A stretch of 40,717 nucleotides of DNA from Pseudomonadota bacterium (GCA_963205305.1 CAUJIC010000064.1:1-40717), one strand, 5' to 3'. Counted from the stretch's first letter, positions 7,702-20,393 are shown. Notes: a model not told the origin generated them from the letters alone. Program-made: numbers and translations.

Positions 7702-8835
7702 TTATCGGGTTTCAATATCGGCTTGCAGTGCGCCCGCCGCTTTGATGGTTTGTAAAATCGTAATCAGGTCACGTGGGCCAACGCCAAGGGCATTCAATCC
7801 ACCCACCAAGTCTTTCAGCGTTGCGCCTTCTTGGAGGACGGCAATTTTGTTGCCAGCTTGCTCACTCACGGTCACATCGCTGCGTGGCACCACCACCGTC
7901 TCCGCCCCTTCAGGCGCAAATGGGTTGGGTTGCGACACTTGCGGTGTCTCCTCGATTTTCACAATCAGGTTGCCTTGCGCTACGGCTACAGTGCTGATGC
8001 GGACATTCTCGCCCATCACAATCGTACCCGTTGCCTCATCCACCACAATGCGGGCGGGCTGGTCAGTTTCGACTGCCAGCGTTTCAATATCGGCCAGCAA
8101 CCCCACCACATCGCCTTTATAGGCGGTGGGTACCGTTACCGTTACGGTGCCTGGGTCATCCACGCGGCTGACGCCCGCACCCACTTGTTGGTTAATTGCC
8201 TGCATGACATTTTTTGCCGTGGTCACATCGGGATTACGCAGCGACAGGCGGACGCTTGGCATATCGTTCAGGCGGAAATCAATCTCACGCTCGACCGTTG
8301 CACCATTGCTGATAAACCCATTCGTGGGCACGCCTTTAGTAATACCGCTGCCGCTTGCGCCCGATGCCTCGAAGCCACCAATTGTGACTGGGCCTTGCGC
8401 CACCGCATATACATTGCCATCGGGCCCAAGCAGCGAGGTTGCAAGCAACGTACCGCCGAGCAAGCTTTTGGCATCCCCGAGCGCGCTGATGGAAATATCA
8501 ATGCCCGCACCTGCTCTAGCAAACGGCGGCAGTTTAGCGGTCACCGTCACCGCAGCAACGTTCTTCGATTTGAGTGCTACACCGCGTGTATTCACCCCTT
8601 GGCGTTCCAAAAAGCCGATCAGGCTTTGCTCGGTGAACGCGTTATTTTGCAATTTATCGCCTGTGCCGTTCAAGCCCACCACAAGGCCATAGCCCATCAG
8701 CATGTTTTCTCGCACACCCTCAAACGCCACCACATCCTTGATACGCGCAGCGTGGGCAGTACTTGCAGCACACACTAAAACCACAGCCACCGCCGCTTGG
8801 GCAAGAACACGAGTGAGGGAGTGGCATAACTTCAT
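7702..8835 (-). CDS. flgI: Flagellar P-ring protein FlgI
   Basis: Periplasmic subunit of the P ring, the bushing in the peptidoglycan layer. The mature part opens ARIKDVVAFEGVRENMLMGYGLVVGLNGTG, the FlgI N-terminal block, and continues with the LPPFARAGAGIDISISALGDAKSLLGG block. A Sec signal peptide covers about residues 1-30, with cleavage after STAHA. I start at ATG 8835 because GGAG lies 7 bases upstream; an in-frame ATG at 8856 has no ribosome site. 377 residues is normal. It is first in its transcript and is preceded by a sigma54 element. flgH and flgA are not nearby. Confidence 0.95.
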   Translation of the reverse strand: MKLCHSLTRVLAQAAVAVVLVCAASTAHAARIKDVVAFEGVRENMLMGYGLVVGLNGTGDKLQNNAFTEQSLIGFLERQGVNTRGVALKSKNVAAVTVTAKLPPFARAGAGIDISISALGDAKSLLGGTLLATSLLGPDGNVYAVAQGPVTIGGFEASGASGSGITKGVPTNGFISNGATVEREIDFRLNDMPSVRLSLRNPDVTTAKNVMQAINQQVGAGVSRVDDPGTVTVTVPTAYKGDVVGLLADIETLAVETDQPARIVVDEATGTIVMGENVRISTVAVAQGNLIVKIEETPQVSQPNPFAPEGAETVVVPRSDVTVSEQAGNKIAVLQEGATLKDLVGGLNALGVGPRDLITILQTIKAAGALQADIETR

Positions 8836-8879
8836 GGGTGGCTCCGAGTAGGACATATTTTTATAACCACGCCCATCTA

Positions 8880-8895
8880 TGCGAGAATTGTGCCA
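8880..8895 (-). promoter_or_regulatory. Sigma54 (RpoN) promoter of flgI
   Basis: On the minus strand the site reads TGGCACAATTCTCGCA against consensus TGGCACG-N4-TTGCA: GG at -24, GC at -12, exact 12-base offset. The predicted start is near 8869, giving a leader of about 34 bases to ATG 8835. Sigma54 control of flgI with the FliX/FlbD pair is established in Caulobacter; here it is inferred from the match and the divergent fliX. Confidence 0.72.
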
Positions 8896-8987
8896 AGTGC
8901 CGCTAAGTCCAGCGTCAGGGTCATAATTTATCGTGGCATTTCAATGCTCAAAACTATTTAGCTACCCACAGCCTGCCCGAGCGTATG

Positions 8988-9016
8988 TTGCATCCCCCGT
9001 CCAGCTAACCTATACT
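8988..9016 (+). promoter_or_regulatory. Sigma70-like promoter of fliX, leaderless start
   Basis: TTGCAT (8988-8993), a 17-base spacer, then TATACT (9011-9016). The fliX ATG begins 8 bases after the -10 box, where transcription itself should begin. There is no Shine-Dalgarno before this ATG (the bases are TTCCTCCT), which fits a leaderless mRNA. Confidence 0.5.
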
Positions 9017-9023
9017 TCCTCCT

Positions 9024-9497
9024 ATGGTCGAAAAAGTTGGATATACCCGCCCCGTCAACAATGCGCGCTCCGTCAAAAAAGCGGGAGGGGTCAGCGCACC
9101 TGGATTTGCGGAAGCACTTGCAAAAGCTGAGGGCGTCGGCGCGATAGATGGGGTCGAGGCAACCACCAGTGTCGGTGCGGTAGGCGCGTTGGGCGCTCTC
9201 ATCGGTGCGCAGGAGGTGGATGAACGCGAAGCACGGCGCCGCAAAGCTGCCAAGCGCGGCAAGCTGACGCTCGATGTACTCTCTAACCTACGCGATGCGC
9301 TCCTCATGGGCTCGCTGCCCTATTCCACCCTGCGTCAACTGGAACGCATGGTAACCGAAGAACGCGACGAAGTAGATGACCCCGTATTGAAAAGTATCAT
9401 GAACGAGATTGAAGTGCGCGCAGCGGTGGAACTCGCTAAACTCGAAATGTCAGGCATGAGCGCACCGATGTTCGAAACGCCTGCATCCTCAGCTTAG
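9024..9497 (+). CDS. fliX: Flagellar assembly regulator FliX
   Basis: In Caulobacter FliX couples early basal-body assembly to FlbD/sigma54-driven transcription. The 157-residue protein has the alphaproteobacterial FliX layout. There is a poorly conserved, small-residue-rich N-terminus, a basic EARRRKAAKR patch near residue 70, and a conserved C-terminal half. That half contains VLSNLRDALLMGSLPYSTLRQL and then VDDPVLKSIMNEIEVRAAVELAKLE. It is divergent from flgI, the arrangement seen in Caulobacter. The ATG lacks a ribosome site and sits at the predicted transcription start, so it is probably leaderless. The downstream neighbour is dksA. Confidence 0.88.
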   Translation: MVEKVGYTRPVNNARSVKKAGGVSAPGFAEALAKAEGVGAIDGVEATTSVGAVGALGALIGAQEVDEREARRRKAAKRGKLTLDVLSNLRDALLMGSLPYSTLRQLERMVTEERDEVDDPVLKSIMNEIEVRAAVELAKLEMSGMSAPMFETPASSA

Positions 9498-9530
9498 GCC
9501 ACTCATTTAACTTGTGCACAGCCCGCTTAA

Positions 9531-9545
9531 GCCGCTTGCAGCGGC
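9531..9545 (+). terminator. GC hairpin between fliX and dksA
   Basis: GCCGCT-TGC-AGCGGC, a perfect 6-base stem with a 3-base loop, 34 bases after the fliX stop. The following bases are T-rich only further on (GTTTGGCGTATTTT), so termination would be partial at most. Confidence 0.33.
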
Positions 9546-9608
9546 CTTGCCGTTTGGCGTATTTTGCACGGGTTAGGTTATCCATCTCTTTACGTGAAGG
9601 TTGCATCC

Positions 9609-10307
9609 ATGGCAAAATCCTCTGCAAAGAAAATAGCTAAGCCCGCTTCGAAACCTGTTTCGAAAAAACCCGCACCCGCGAAAGCGACGGCCAAAAAGCC
9701 CGCCGCCAAACTTGTCAAGAAAGCAGCCCCCGCCGTGAAGTCATCCACCAAAGCTAAACCTGTTGCAAAACCCGTTTTAAAATCCGCTGCTAAGCCAGCT
9801 GCAAAATCAGCGGCCAAGCCCACTTCGAAGGCGGCTGCTAAACCTGCTGCGGCACCTAAGCCTGCGCCAAAACCAAAGCGCGAATATAAACCCGCTAAAT
9901 TACCTGCTGGCTATAAGCCCACCGCCAGCGAACCCTACATGAACCCACAGCAGGAAGAATATTTCCGCCAAAAGCTACTCGCATGGCGCAAATCGCTGAT
10001 GGATGAATCGCGCGAAACGCTTGACCATCTGCATGAAGAAAACTGGCACCAAGCCGACATTGCGGATCGCGCATCGCTCGAGACCGAGGCGGGGGTGGAA
10101 CTTCGTACGCGCAACCGCTACCTCAAACTCATCAGCAAAATCGATTCGGCCATCGCCCGCATCGAGCAGGGCGACTATGGCTACTGCGAAGAAACGGGCG
10201 AGCCCATTGGCTTGAAGCGGCTCGAGGCACGGCCAGTTGCCACACTTTCCATCGAAGCGCAGGAGCGCCACGAGAAAATTGAGAAACAATATACCGACGA
10301 GGACTAG
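9609..10307 (+). CDS. dksA: DksA-family RNA polymerase factor with H1-like tail
   Basis: DksA enters the RNA polymerase secondary channel and, with ppGpp, reprograms transcription. Start ATG 9609 is set by GAAGG 8 bases upstream. Residues 1 to about 90 are a Lys/Ala/Pro repeat tail (AKKPAAK, KSAAKPAAKSAAKP type) like histone H1. The rest is a normal DksA: YMNPQQEEYFRQKLLAWRKSL, coiled-coil tip with DIADRASLE, and the globular end GDYGYCEETGEPIGLKRLEARP. Of the four zinc cysteines only C193 remains; the others are T196, S214 and A217. That pattern is common in alphaproteobacterial DksA. Total 232 residues against about 150 for E. coli. The tail may bind nucleic acid, which is inference. Confidence 0.9.
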   Translation: MAKSSAKKIAKPASKPVSKKPAPAKATAKKPAAKLVKKAAPAVKSSTKAKPVAKPVLKSAAKPAAKSAAKPTSKAAAKPAAAPKPAPKPKREYKPAKLPAGYKPTASEPYMNPQQEEYFRQKLLAWRKSLMDESRETLDHLHEENWHQADIADRASLETEAGVELRTRNRYLKLISKIDSAIARIEQGDYGYCEETGEPIGLKRLEARPVATLSIEAQERHEKIEKQYTDED

Positions 10308-10317
10308 GTTGATATCT

Positions 10318-10372
10318 AGCCGTTAAGGCTACGCTAGCTGCTACCCTTGTCCTTATCACTTTGCTAACGGCT
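10318..10372. repeat. Spaced inverted repeat AGCCGTTA...TAACGGCT
   Basis: Perfect 8-base arms (10318-10325 and 10365-10372) 39 bases apart, spanning the gap between dksA and the next gene. The left arm also sits in a smaller palindrome TAGCC-GTTAA-GGCTA. It could form the 3' hairpin of the dksA message or a leader structure just before ATG 10379. No U tract. Confidence 0.3.
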
Positions 10373-10378
10373 GAACAC

Positions 10379-11517
10379 ATGTTCCTACCTACCAACATCA
10401 CCCTCAAATTCGGCGATTCAGGCGATTTCGTATCCGAGTTGCAGCGCCGCTTATCCGTGATGAATTGCTTCAATGAATCAGGCATCAACGGCTTTTTCGA
10501 TGGGGTCACGGTAAACGGTGTATCGCAATTTCAATCCATGTCGGGCATTCAGGCCGATGGGATTGCGGGGCCCGAAACCTTGCGGCGCTTGAATGGTGCT
10601 ATCTCAGGTGACTATTCGAGCAGCGACCACGAAGCGGATGCGGAAGCCAAACTGCGTGAAGAAAAAGCACAGCTGATACTTCAGCAACAGCGCGAACAAG
10701 CTCACCGCGAGGAGCAAGCGCTCATCGCCCAACAGCAGCAGGAGCGCGCCTACCAGCTTCAAATACAGCAGCAAGCAGCAGCTGCGGCAGCGAGCGCACG
10801 TGAAGCTAATCTGCAGCAATCGCCTGCTTACGCCGCGCCAGCACAACACCACACCCCCGTGCATACCGTCGCGCCTGAACTGCCGCAGCATCAGGCATAT
10901 GCCACATCACAAGCGCACCTCTCGCAACCTATACATACAGCCGCGCCTGCAGCACCATCCGCAAGCGATATCCTTGCCCAAATGCTACTGGCTACGCAAG
11001 CGCAGCCGACACCCCAACCTCAGCCGCAGCCAGTTGCATCCTTACAAGCACAGCCTCAGCAACCACAACCCACCCAAGCGCCACACGTTGCTGTGGCCGC
11101 GGCAGTAGCACCGCAGCAACCAGCACAGCAAACCTATGTGCCAGCCGCACAAACCGCGGCGGCCGCACCCGTTATCGCAACACAGCAAGCCTATGTACCG
11201 CCACCCGCACCAGCTACTGCAGCAACTGCGCCTCAACAAGCTGCACAAGCACAAGCGCAGCCGCAGCAAGTGGCAGCAGCGCCAGAACAAACACGCGGTG
11301 TTGTCGGCCGTGCCGTGCAATATGCCAACCAAGTGGTACAAAAACTCGCCAGCTACTTCGAGGAAAAATTACCCAGCCATGTCATCAGCGAAGTGAAAGA
11401 GATTGGCCAAACCATGGCCAAAGCTGGGATGAAGGAAGCAGCAATCCCCACAGGTCCAGAGCCACAACGCGGCGTCGATACCCCAGGAAAAGGCCAGAGC
11501 CAAGGCAAGCAGCTGGG

Positions 11518-11521
<4 letters not shown>
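10379..11521 (+). CDS. Peptidoglycan-binding-domain protein, Gln/Ala-rich
   Basis: A 380-residue protein. Residues about 8-72 are a PG_binding_1 domain: TLKFGDSGDFVSELQRRLSV, then INGFFDGVTVNGVSQFQ and GIQADGIAGPETLRRLNG. Next comes a charged Gln-rich coiled coil (about 90-150), a long Gln/Pro/Ala low-complexity stretch to about 295, and a helical C-terminus with VVGRAVQYANQVVQKLASYF. No signal peptide or membrane segment is visible, which is odd for a wall-binding domain. I start at ATG 10379; an in-frame TTG at 10361 is the only earlier option, and neither has a strong ribosome site. It converges on prmA, the two stop codons overlapping. Function unknown. Confidence 0.75.
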
Positions 11522-16122
<4,601 letters not shown>

Positions 16123-16133
16123 TGCGGCGCCCT

Positions 16134-16970
16134 CTATAAAATTTTCTTGAGGTACTTATCGAACGTCGATTTCTTTTCCTCGGGGCTGAGATTCCCCTGC
16201 ATCATTTCGTAGCTGTATTTATACCAATCCGACCCTGGGTAATTATAGCCCAGCACGGCCGCATATTTTTTCGCTTCCGCCACTACGCCAAGGCGCAGAT
16301 AGGTTTCCACCAAGCGGTGCAATGCTTCGGGCGTGTGCGATGTAGTTTGGAAATGATCGATCACGTATTTAAAACGGTTGAGCGCGGCGGGGTAATCGTT
16401 ACGCTTCAAGTAATAGCGGCCAATTTCCATTTCCTTGCCCGCAAGGTGGTCGTTAGTCAAATCCAGCTTCAGCTTGGCATCACGCGCGTAATCTGTCTCG
16501 GGGAATCGCTCCACCACATCGCGCAGGGCGGCACGCGCCTTCTCACTCATTTTCTGGTCGCGCCCCACATCCGATATCTGGGTGTAATAGCATAATGCCG
16601 TCAGGTAATACGCATAGGGCGCGCTGGCATGGGTGGGGTGCAGCTTCACAAAACGGTCGAGAATTCCAACCGCATCATCGAATTGACCGCCACGATAGGC
16701 CGAATAGGCTGCCATCACCTGCGCGCGCGCTGCCCATTCCGAGTAGGGGTGTTGGCGCTCCACTTCCGAGAATTCTTCCGTCGCCGCTTTAAAGGATTGC
16801 GCAGCAAAGCTCGTCGCAGCCTTATCATACAGCACTTCGATGCTCTCATTCTTCTGGACAGGGCTATCAGCATCGCTTGCACTGTTATCGCCACAGCCCA
16901 CAAGTAACAGGGCGCTGGCGCCAGTTAAAAGCATCGCGCGAAACGAAAATCGTTGTTTACGTAATTCCAT
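16134..16970 (-). CDS. bamD: Outer-membrane assembly lipoprotein BamD
   Basis: Component of the BAM machine that folds outer-membrane beta-barrels. The 278-residue protein opens with a basic n-region, a hydrophobic stretch and a lipobox LLVGC (lipidated Cys near residue 26). TPR-like repeats follow: EVERQHPYSEWAARAQVMAAY, then DRFVKLHPTHASAPYAYYL and VERFPETDYARDAKLKL. The frame is open to 17147, but ATG 16970 is chosen because it starts the lipoprotein signal and has AAGGA upstream; the extension would run into the divergent GNAT gene. A promoter candidate sits immediately upstream. Confidence 0.94.
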   Translation of the reverse strand: MELRKQRFSFRAMLLTGASALLLVGCGDNSASDADSPVQKNESIEVLYDKAATSFAAQSFKAATEEFSEVERQHPYSEWAARAQVMAAYSAYRGGQFDDAVGILDRFVKLHPTHASAPYAYYLTALCYYTQISDVGRDQKMSEKARAALRDVVERFPETDYARDAKLKLDLTNDHLAGKEMEIGRYYLKRNDYPAALNRFKYVIDHFQTTSHTPEALHRLVETYLRLGVVAEAKKYAAVLGYNYPGSDWYKYSYEMMQGNLSPEEKKSTFDKYLKKIL

Positions 16971-16976
16971 CCTTTC

Positions 16977-17004
16977 CTTATAGCAGCGTGGAAAGAAGGC
17001 GCAA
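16977..17004 (-). promoter_or_regulatory. Sigma70-like promoter of bamD
   Basis: Minus strand: TTGCGC (16999-17004), 16-base spacer, TATAAG (16977-16982). The -10 box ends 6 bases before the bamD ATG, so transcription would begin at or next to the start codon, making the message leaderless or nearly so. An AAGGA motif overlaps the same bases, so an upstream promoter plus normal ribosome site is the alternative. Confidence 0.4.
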
Positions 17005-17026
17005 TAAGCCATAGCAAGGAAAACCG

Positions 17027-17503
17027 ATGAAAAAGAAACCATCCACAGCCCGCCCCACCATACGCATCCGCGAACTAACCAGGGCAGAAATTCCCAGCAT
17101 CTTTTCCTTGGTGCAGATGAACAACCCCAAAATGACGAAAGCCACATTCAGCAAGCGGCTAAAGGATATGATTCACCTTGGCTACCACGCGGTAGCGGCG
17201 TTCGATGAAGGGAAAATGGTGGGTGTCAGCGGGTTTTGGCTACGCTCACGCTTTTGGTGTGGGCGCCAGCTCGATATTGATAATTTCTTTGTCGACCCTA
17301 CCTATCGCGGCCATGGGCTTGGAAAGAAGCTAGTGCAATGGCTGGAAAAGCGCGCCATCGATGAGAAATGCGAACTCATCGTGCTCGATACTTATGCCGA
17401 TTACTTCCTCGCCCAGCGTTTCTATCACCGCGAGGGGTTTGTGTGCACGGGCTATCACATGACGAAAGTTCCGGGGACGAACAAGCCGTTTGGGCGCAGC
17501 TAA
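17027..17503 (+). CDS. GNAT-family N-acetyltransferase
   Basis: A 158-residue acetyl-CoA-dependent acetyltransferase of unknown substrate. Motif A is clear: DIDNFFVDPTYRGHGLGKKL, with R94-G-H-G-L-G99 forming the pyrophosphate loop. Motif B follows (ELIVLDTYADYFLAQRFYHREGFVCTGY). ATG 17027 has AAGGA upstream. It is divergent from bamD (56-base gap) and convergent with lpxC (6-base gap), and is the only plus-strand gene inside this otherwise leftward block. The family call is firm, the role open. Confidence 0.88.
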   Translation: MKKKPSTARPTIRIRELTRAEIPSIFSLVQMNNPKMTKATFSKRLKDMIHLGYHAVAAFDEGKMVGVSGFWLRSRFWCGRQLDIDNFFVDPTYRGHGLGKKLVQWLEKRAIDEKCELIVLDTYADYFLAQRFYHREGFVCTGYHMTKVPGTNKPFGRS

Positions 17504-17509
17504 CGTAAG

Positions 17510-18451
17510 CTAAGCCGACATGCGCTCATCAAGCTGGGTGCGCTCGATCTGCATCGGCACATCCACTTCATCGCCACCGACGATACGGTAGTTGCTTGCA
17601 TCCGCAAACAAGGCGCGCAGCAGCTTGTTATTGATGCCATGGCCAGGGCGGCGGGTGGCCACCTCGCCATGAATCATTGCACCTGCGAGGAAATAATCAC
17701 CCACGCAATCCAGTGCTTTGTGACGCACGAATTCATCGGCATAGCGCAGGCCGCCTTCGTTCAGAATCTCGTCCTCGCCCACCACAATGGCATTGTGTAG
17801 CGAGCCGCCAAGGGCAAGGCCCATACTACGCATTTTTTCCACATCCCGCGCAAAACCGAAGGTGCGCGCCCGTGCCAACGATTGGCGGAAGGTGGTTTCC
17901 GAGAAATCATAGCGTGCTTTTTGGCTGCCAATCAGCGCGTGGTTGAAGGCAATTTCTACTTCGAGCACAAAATCTTCTGCAGGCTTAATGCTGGCGATTG
18001 AGCCACCCTCTTCCACACGAATTTCTTTCAACACTTCCACCACGCGACGCGCAGCGCGCTGCTGCACGCGGCCAGCGCATTCAAGCAGGAAGGTGAACGG
18101 CTCGCTAGAACCATCCATGATTGGCACTTCAGGCCCATCCATTTCGATACGCAGGTTATCAATCCCCGCACCCCAAATGGCCGCCATTAAATGTTCAATG
18201 GTCGAAACGCTCACGCCATGCTTGTTGGCAATGGTGGTACCCAGCGTTGTCTCGGTGACAGCATCGAACGTTGCAGGTACTACATTCGTTGCGCCTTCTA
18301 TGTCTTTACGAACAAAGACAATTCCCGTGTTCGGCGCCGCAGGGCGCAGGAACATGTTCACCATATCGCCCGAGTGCAACGACACACCCACGCAGCTCAC
18401 TTCCGCAGCGACAGTATGTTGGCAATGAATGACTTCAGGGGATTTTTCCAT
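17510..18451 (-). CDS. lpxC: UDP-3-O-acyl-GlcNAc deacetylase LpxC
   Basis: Zinc enzyme catalysing the committed step of lipid A synthesis. The 313-residue protein has all key residues. The zinc ligands are H87 (STIEHLMAA) and H244/D248 (FVRHKALDCVGDYFLAG), and the catalytic histidine is H271 (GHGINNKLL). Also visible are MDGSSEPF and RTFGFARDVE. ATG 18451 has an AGG 8 bases upstream. It lies after ftsZ as in many alphaproteobacteria, but a 272-base spacer containing its own promoter candidate and a palindromic element separates them. It shows the organism makes lipid A. Confidence 0.97.
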   Translation of the reverse strand: MEKSPEVIHCQHTVAAEVSCVGVSLHSGDMVNMFLRPAAPNTGIVFVRKDIEGATNVVPATFDAVTETTLGTTIANKHGVSVSTIEHLMAAIWGAGIDNLRIEMDGPEVPIMDGSSEPFTFLLECAGRVQQRAARRVVEVLKEIRVEEGGSIASIKPAEDFVLEVEIAFNHALIGSQKARYDFSETTFRQSLARARTFGFARDVEKMRSMGLALGGSLHNAIVVGEDEILNEGGLRYADEFVRHKALDCVGDYFLAGAMIHGEVATRRPGHGINNKLLRALFADASNYRIVGGDEVDVPMQIERTQLDERMSA

Positions 18452-18523
18452 GGTGTGCGCCTGTTTTTAGTTTTTGTTACAGTGCACCATAAGTCGATTG
18501 CCCGCCCCACTCAATTCACGCTT

Positions 18524-18540
18524 TGTAACGGATTGTTACA
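18524..18540. promoter_or_regulatory. Inverted repeat TGTAAC-GGATT-GTTACA near the lpxC start site
   Basis: Perfect 6-base arms (18524-18529 and 18535-18540) with a 5-base spacer. The predicted lpxC transcription start (about 18537) falls inside it, an operator-like position. The binding factor is unknown. Confidence 0.4.
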
Positions 18541-18543
18541 TTG

Positions 18544-18572
18544 CTAATAAATAATGAGAATCAATGTGTTAA
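18544..18572 (-). promoter_or_regulatory. Sigma70-like promoter of lpxC
   Basis: Minus strand: TTAACA (18567-18572), 17-base spacer, TATTAG (18544-18549), in the AT-rich stretch between the palindromic element and lpxC. The leader would be about 86 bases. Confidence 0.4.
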
Positions 18573-18595
18573 ATAGACAAGCGCATACTTTGGAA

Positions 18596-18712
18596 GTGGC
18601 GTCAAAATGGGTGGGATACTAGGAGTCTACGCACGCATAAACTTGAGCGTAGCAGCGCTACGTGAGTTTCGAGTACGACGATGACGACGTAAATGGCGTA
18701 TTTTCACGCCAC
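18596..18712. repeat. Palindromic element with terminal inverted repeats (MITE-like)
   Basis: The ends are GTGGCGTCAAAAT (18596-18608) and ATTTTCACGCCAC (18700-18712), inverted repeats matching at 12 of 13 bases. The centre is a hairpin CGTAGC-AGC-GCTACG (18648-18662), flanked by matching AAACT (18639-18643) and AGTTT (18665-18669). A further small hairpin TGGCGT-ATTTTC-ACGCCA sits at the right end. The 117 bases contain no convincing gene and lie 11 bases after the ftsZ stop. This is the layout of a non-autonomous palindromic repeat. No clear target duplication is visible and no second copy is in this window, so its mobile nature is inferred. Confidence 0.55.
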
Positions 18713-18723
18713 GAGCCAGCTAG

Positions 18724-20364
18724 TTAGTTCGCTTGGCGGCGCAGGAAAGCTGGGATATCGTAAAACTCATCCTCATCCGCCGCATGCGGTGCACTTTCGC
18801 GCACTTCGGGCTTACGCTCCGAGGTAGCGGCGATGCTCGCTGCCATACGAGGGTTCGACTGGCTGTTCACGGCAAAGGTTTTGCCTACATTGGCCAAACG
18901 GTTGAACAGGCTTTTGCCTTTGCTTGGCTCATCGTCGGATTCCTCAAACTCTGGCGATTGCGCCGAGAACAAGGTGCGCTGCTGCGGCACTTCTGCACGC
19001 GGGCTAATGAACAGCGGGCCCGCCGAAGCATCGGCCGATGCCATTTGCGCTGCATTACGCATCGCGCTTTCCAGCTGTGCCGACTGTGCTTCAATAGCAG
19101 CCTGCTGTTGCGCGAATGCCTGTTGTTGCGCGGCCTGAACTTCCGTCTCATCAATCACGCGAATCACGGGTTGTGGCGCTTGTGCGCGTGGTGCGGGTGC
19201 CGCTTGGCGCGCCGTTTCAGCCACGCTTGCCGTGCCTGCTTGGCGAACAATTTCCGCCGCAGTGCGCTCACGTGGTGCGCCAATCATGGTTTCTTTGCGC
19301 GGTGCCGTGGGGCTTGGAATGGGTGCCCCAAACGGTTTGCGCGCCACTTGTGCAGCCGCCGTGGCATTGTCCTGCGGTGGCTGTGCTTTCAATTGTTCGG
19401 CATCAATACCCGTGGCAACCACGCTCACGCGCATCTTGCCTTCCATCGAATCAATGAAGGTCGAACCGAAAATAATGTTAGCTTCAGGGTCAACTTCATC
19501 GCGGATGCGGTTCATTGCCTCATCGACTTCAAACAGCGAGAGATCGGTGCCGCCCGTAATGTTGACCAACACTGCACGCGCGCCTTTGAGTGATACATCG
19601 TCGAGCAGCGGATTACTAATAGCTGCTTCGGCCGCTTGCAGCGCACGCTGATCACCTTGCGCTTCGCCCGTGCCCATCATCGCTTTACCCATTTCGCTCA
19701 TCACCGCGCGGATATCCGCGAAGTCGAGGTTCACAAGGCCAGGCTTCACAATCAAATCCGTCACGCCGCGCACGCCCGAGTGCAATACTTCATCAGCCAA
19801 GCGGAACGCTTCAGCCCAACCCGTTTTTTCGTTCGCAATACGGAAGAGGTTTTGGTTTGGCACCACAATCAATGTGTCCACATATTGCTGCAACTCGCGG
19901 ATGCCGGCTTCTGCCTGACGCATACGGTGCGGCCCTTCGAACGAGAATGGCTTGGTGACAACACCCACCGTGAGAATCCCCTGCTCTTTTGCAATGCGCG
20001 CAATGATAGGCGCAGCACCTGTACCTGTGCCGCCGCCCATGCCCGCGGTGATGAACACCATGTTGCTGCCATGAATCGCGTCGGCAATTTCGTCTGACGC
20101 TTCTTCCGCTGCCGCTTGGCCAATCGGCGGCTTCGCGCCTGCACCAAGGCCGCGGGTCACGGTCATGCCCAATTGAATGATCCGATCCGTCTGTGCGCTT
20201 TCGAGCGCTTGGGCGTCCGTGTTCGCAATCACGAAATCGACACCCTCGAGGTTCGAGGTGATCATGTTATTAACCGCGTTGCCACCCGCGCCGCCGACAC
20301 CGACCACGGTGATTTTCGGACGCAGCGTATCGATATGAGATGGAAGGTGCAGGTTGATGGTCAT
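18724..20364 (-). CDS. ftsZ: Cell division tubulin FtsZ
   Basis: GTPase that forms the division ring. The 546-residue protein has the nucleotide loop [14 protein letters not shown], the tubulin signature GGGTGTG (110-116), the synergy loop around [16 protein letters not shown], and a conserved C-terminal peptide DIPAFLRRQ (about 537-545). That peptide is the FtsA/ZipA-type docking site. Between about 325 and 530 is a long Ala/Gln/Pro-rich linker, typical of alphaproteobacteria and the reason for the length. ATG 20364 has a strong GGAGG. It is separated from ftsA by 164 bases with its own promoter and leader hairpin, allowing separate control. Confidence 0.98.
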   Translation of the reverse strand: MTINLHLPSHIDTLRPKITVVGVGGAGGNAVNNMITSNLEGVDFVIANTDAQALESAQTDRIIQLGMTVTRGLGAGAKPPIGQAAAEEASDEIADAIHGSNMVFITAGMGGGTGTGAAPIIARIAKEQGILTVGVVTKPFSFEGPHRMRQAEAGIRELQQYVDTLIVVPNQNLFRIANEKTGWAEAFRLADEVLHSGVRGVTDLIVKPGLVNLDFADIRAVMSEMGKAMMGTGEAQGDQRALQAAEAAISNPLLDDVSLKGARAVLVNITGGTDLSLFEVDEAMNRIRDEVDPEANIIFGSTFIDSMEGKMRVSVVATGIDAEQLKAQPPQDNATAAAQVARKPFGAPIPSPTAPRKETMIGAPRERTAAEIVRQAGTASVAETARQAAPAPRAQAPQPVIRVIDETEVQAAQQQAFAQQQAAIEAQSAQLESAMRNAAQMASADASAGPLFISPRAEVPQQRTLFSAQSPEFEESDDEPSKGKSLFNRLANVGKTFAVNSQSNPRMAASIAATSERKPEVRESAPHAADEDEFYDIPAFLRRQAN

Positions 20365-20377
20365 AATTCCTCCAAAA

Positions 20378-20393
20378 CCGCTTGTTTAAGCGG
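20378..20393 (-). promoter_or_regulatory. Hairpin in the ftsZ leader next to the ribosome site
   Basis: Minus strand: CCGCTT-AAAC-AAGCGG followed by TTTT and then GGAGG. A 6-base GC-rich stem plus four Us immediately before the Shine-Dalgarno looks like a short attenuator or a structure that tunes ribosome access. Confidence 0.45.

Noticed and set aside
7831..8778. 315-codon plus-strand frame opposite flgI
   Set aside because: Antisense shadow of flgI with Cys/His/Arg-rich composition and no recognisable domain.
8934..8947. Sigma54-like TGGCATTTCAATGC before fliX
   Set aside because: The GG-to-GC offset is one base short. The sigma70-like boxes nearer the ATG explain fliX better.
10670..11290. 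Dense CAG/GCA-type repeats
   Set aside because: These are in-frame Gln/Ala codons of the peptidoglycan-binding-domain protein, with no regular repeat-spacer pattern; not a CRISPR or a tandem array.
16971..17147. Extension of bamD upstream of 16970
   Set aside because: It would overlap the divergent acetyltransferase gene, is Trp/Cys-rich nonsense and would bury the lipoprotein signal peptide inside the protein.
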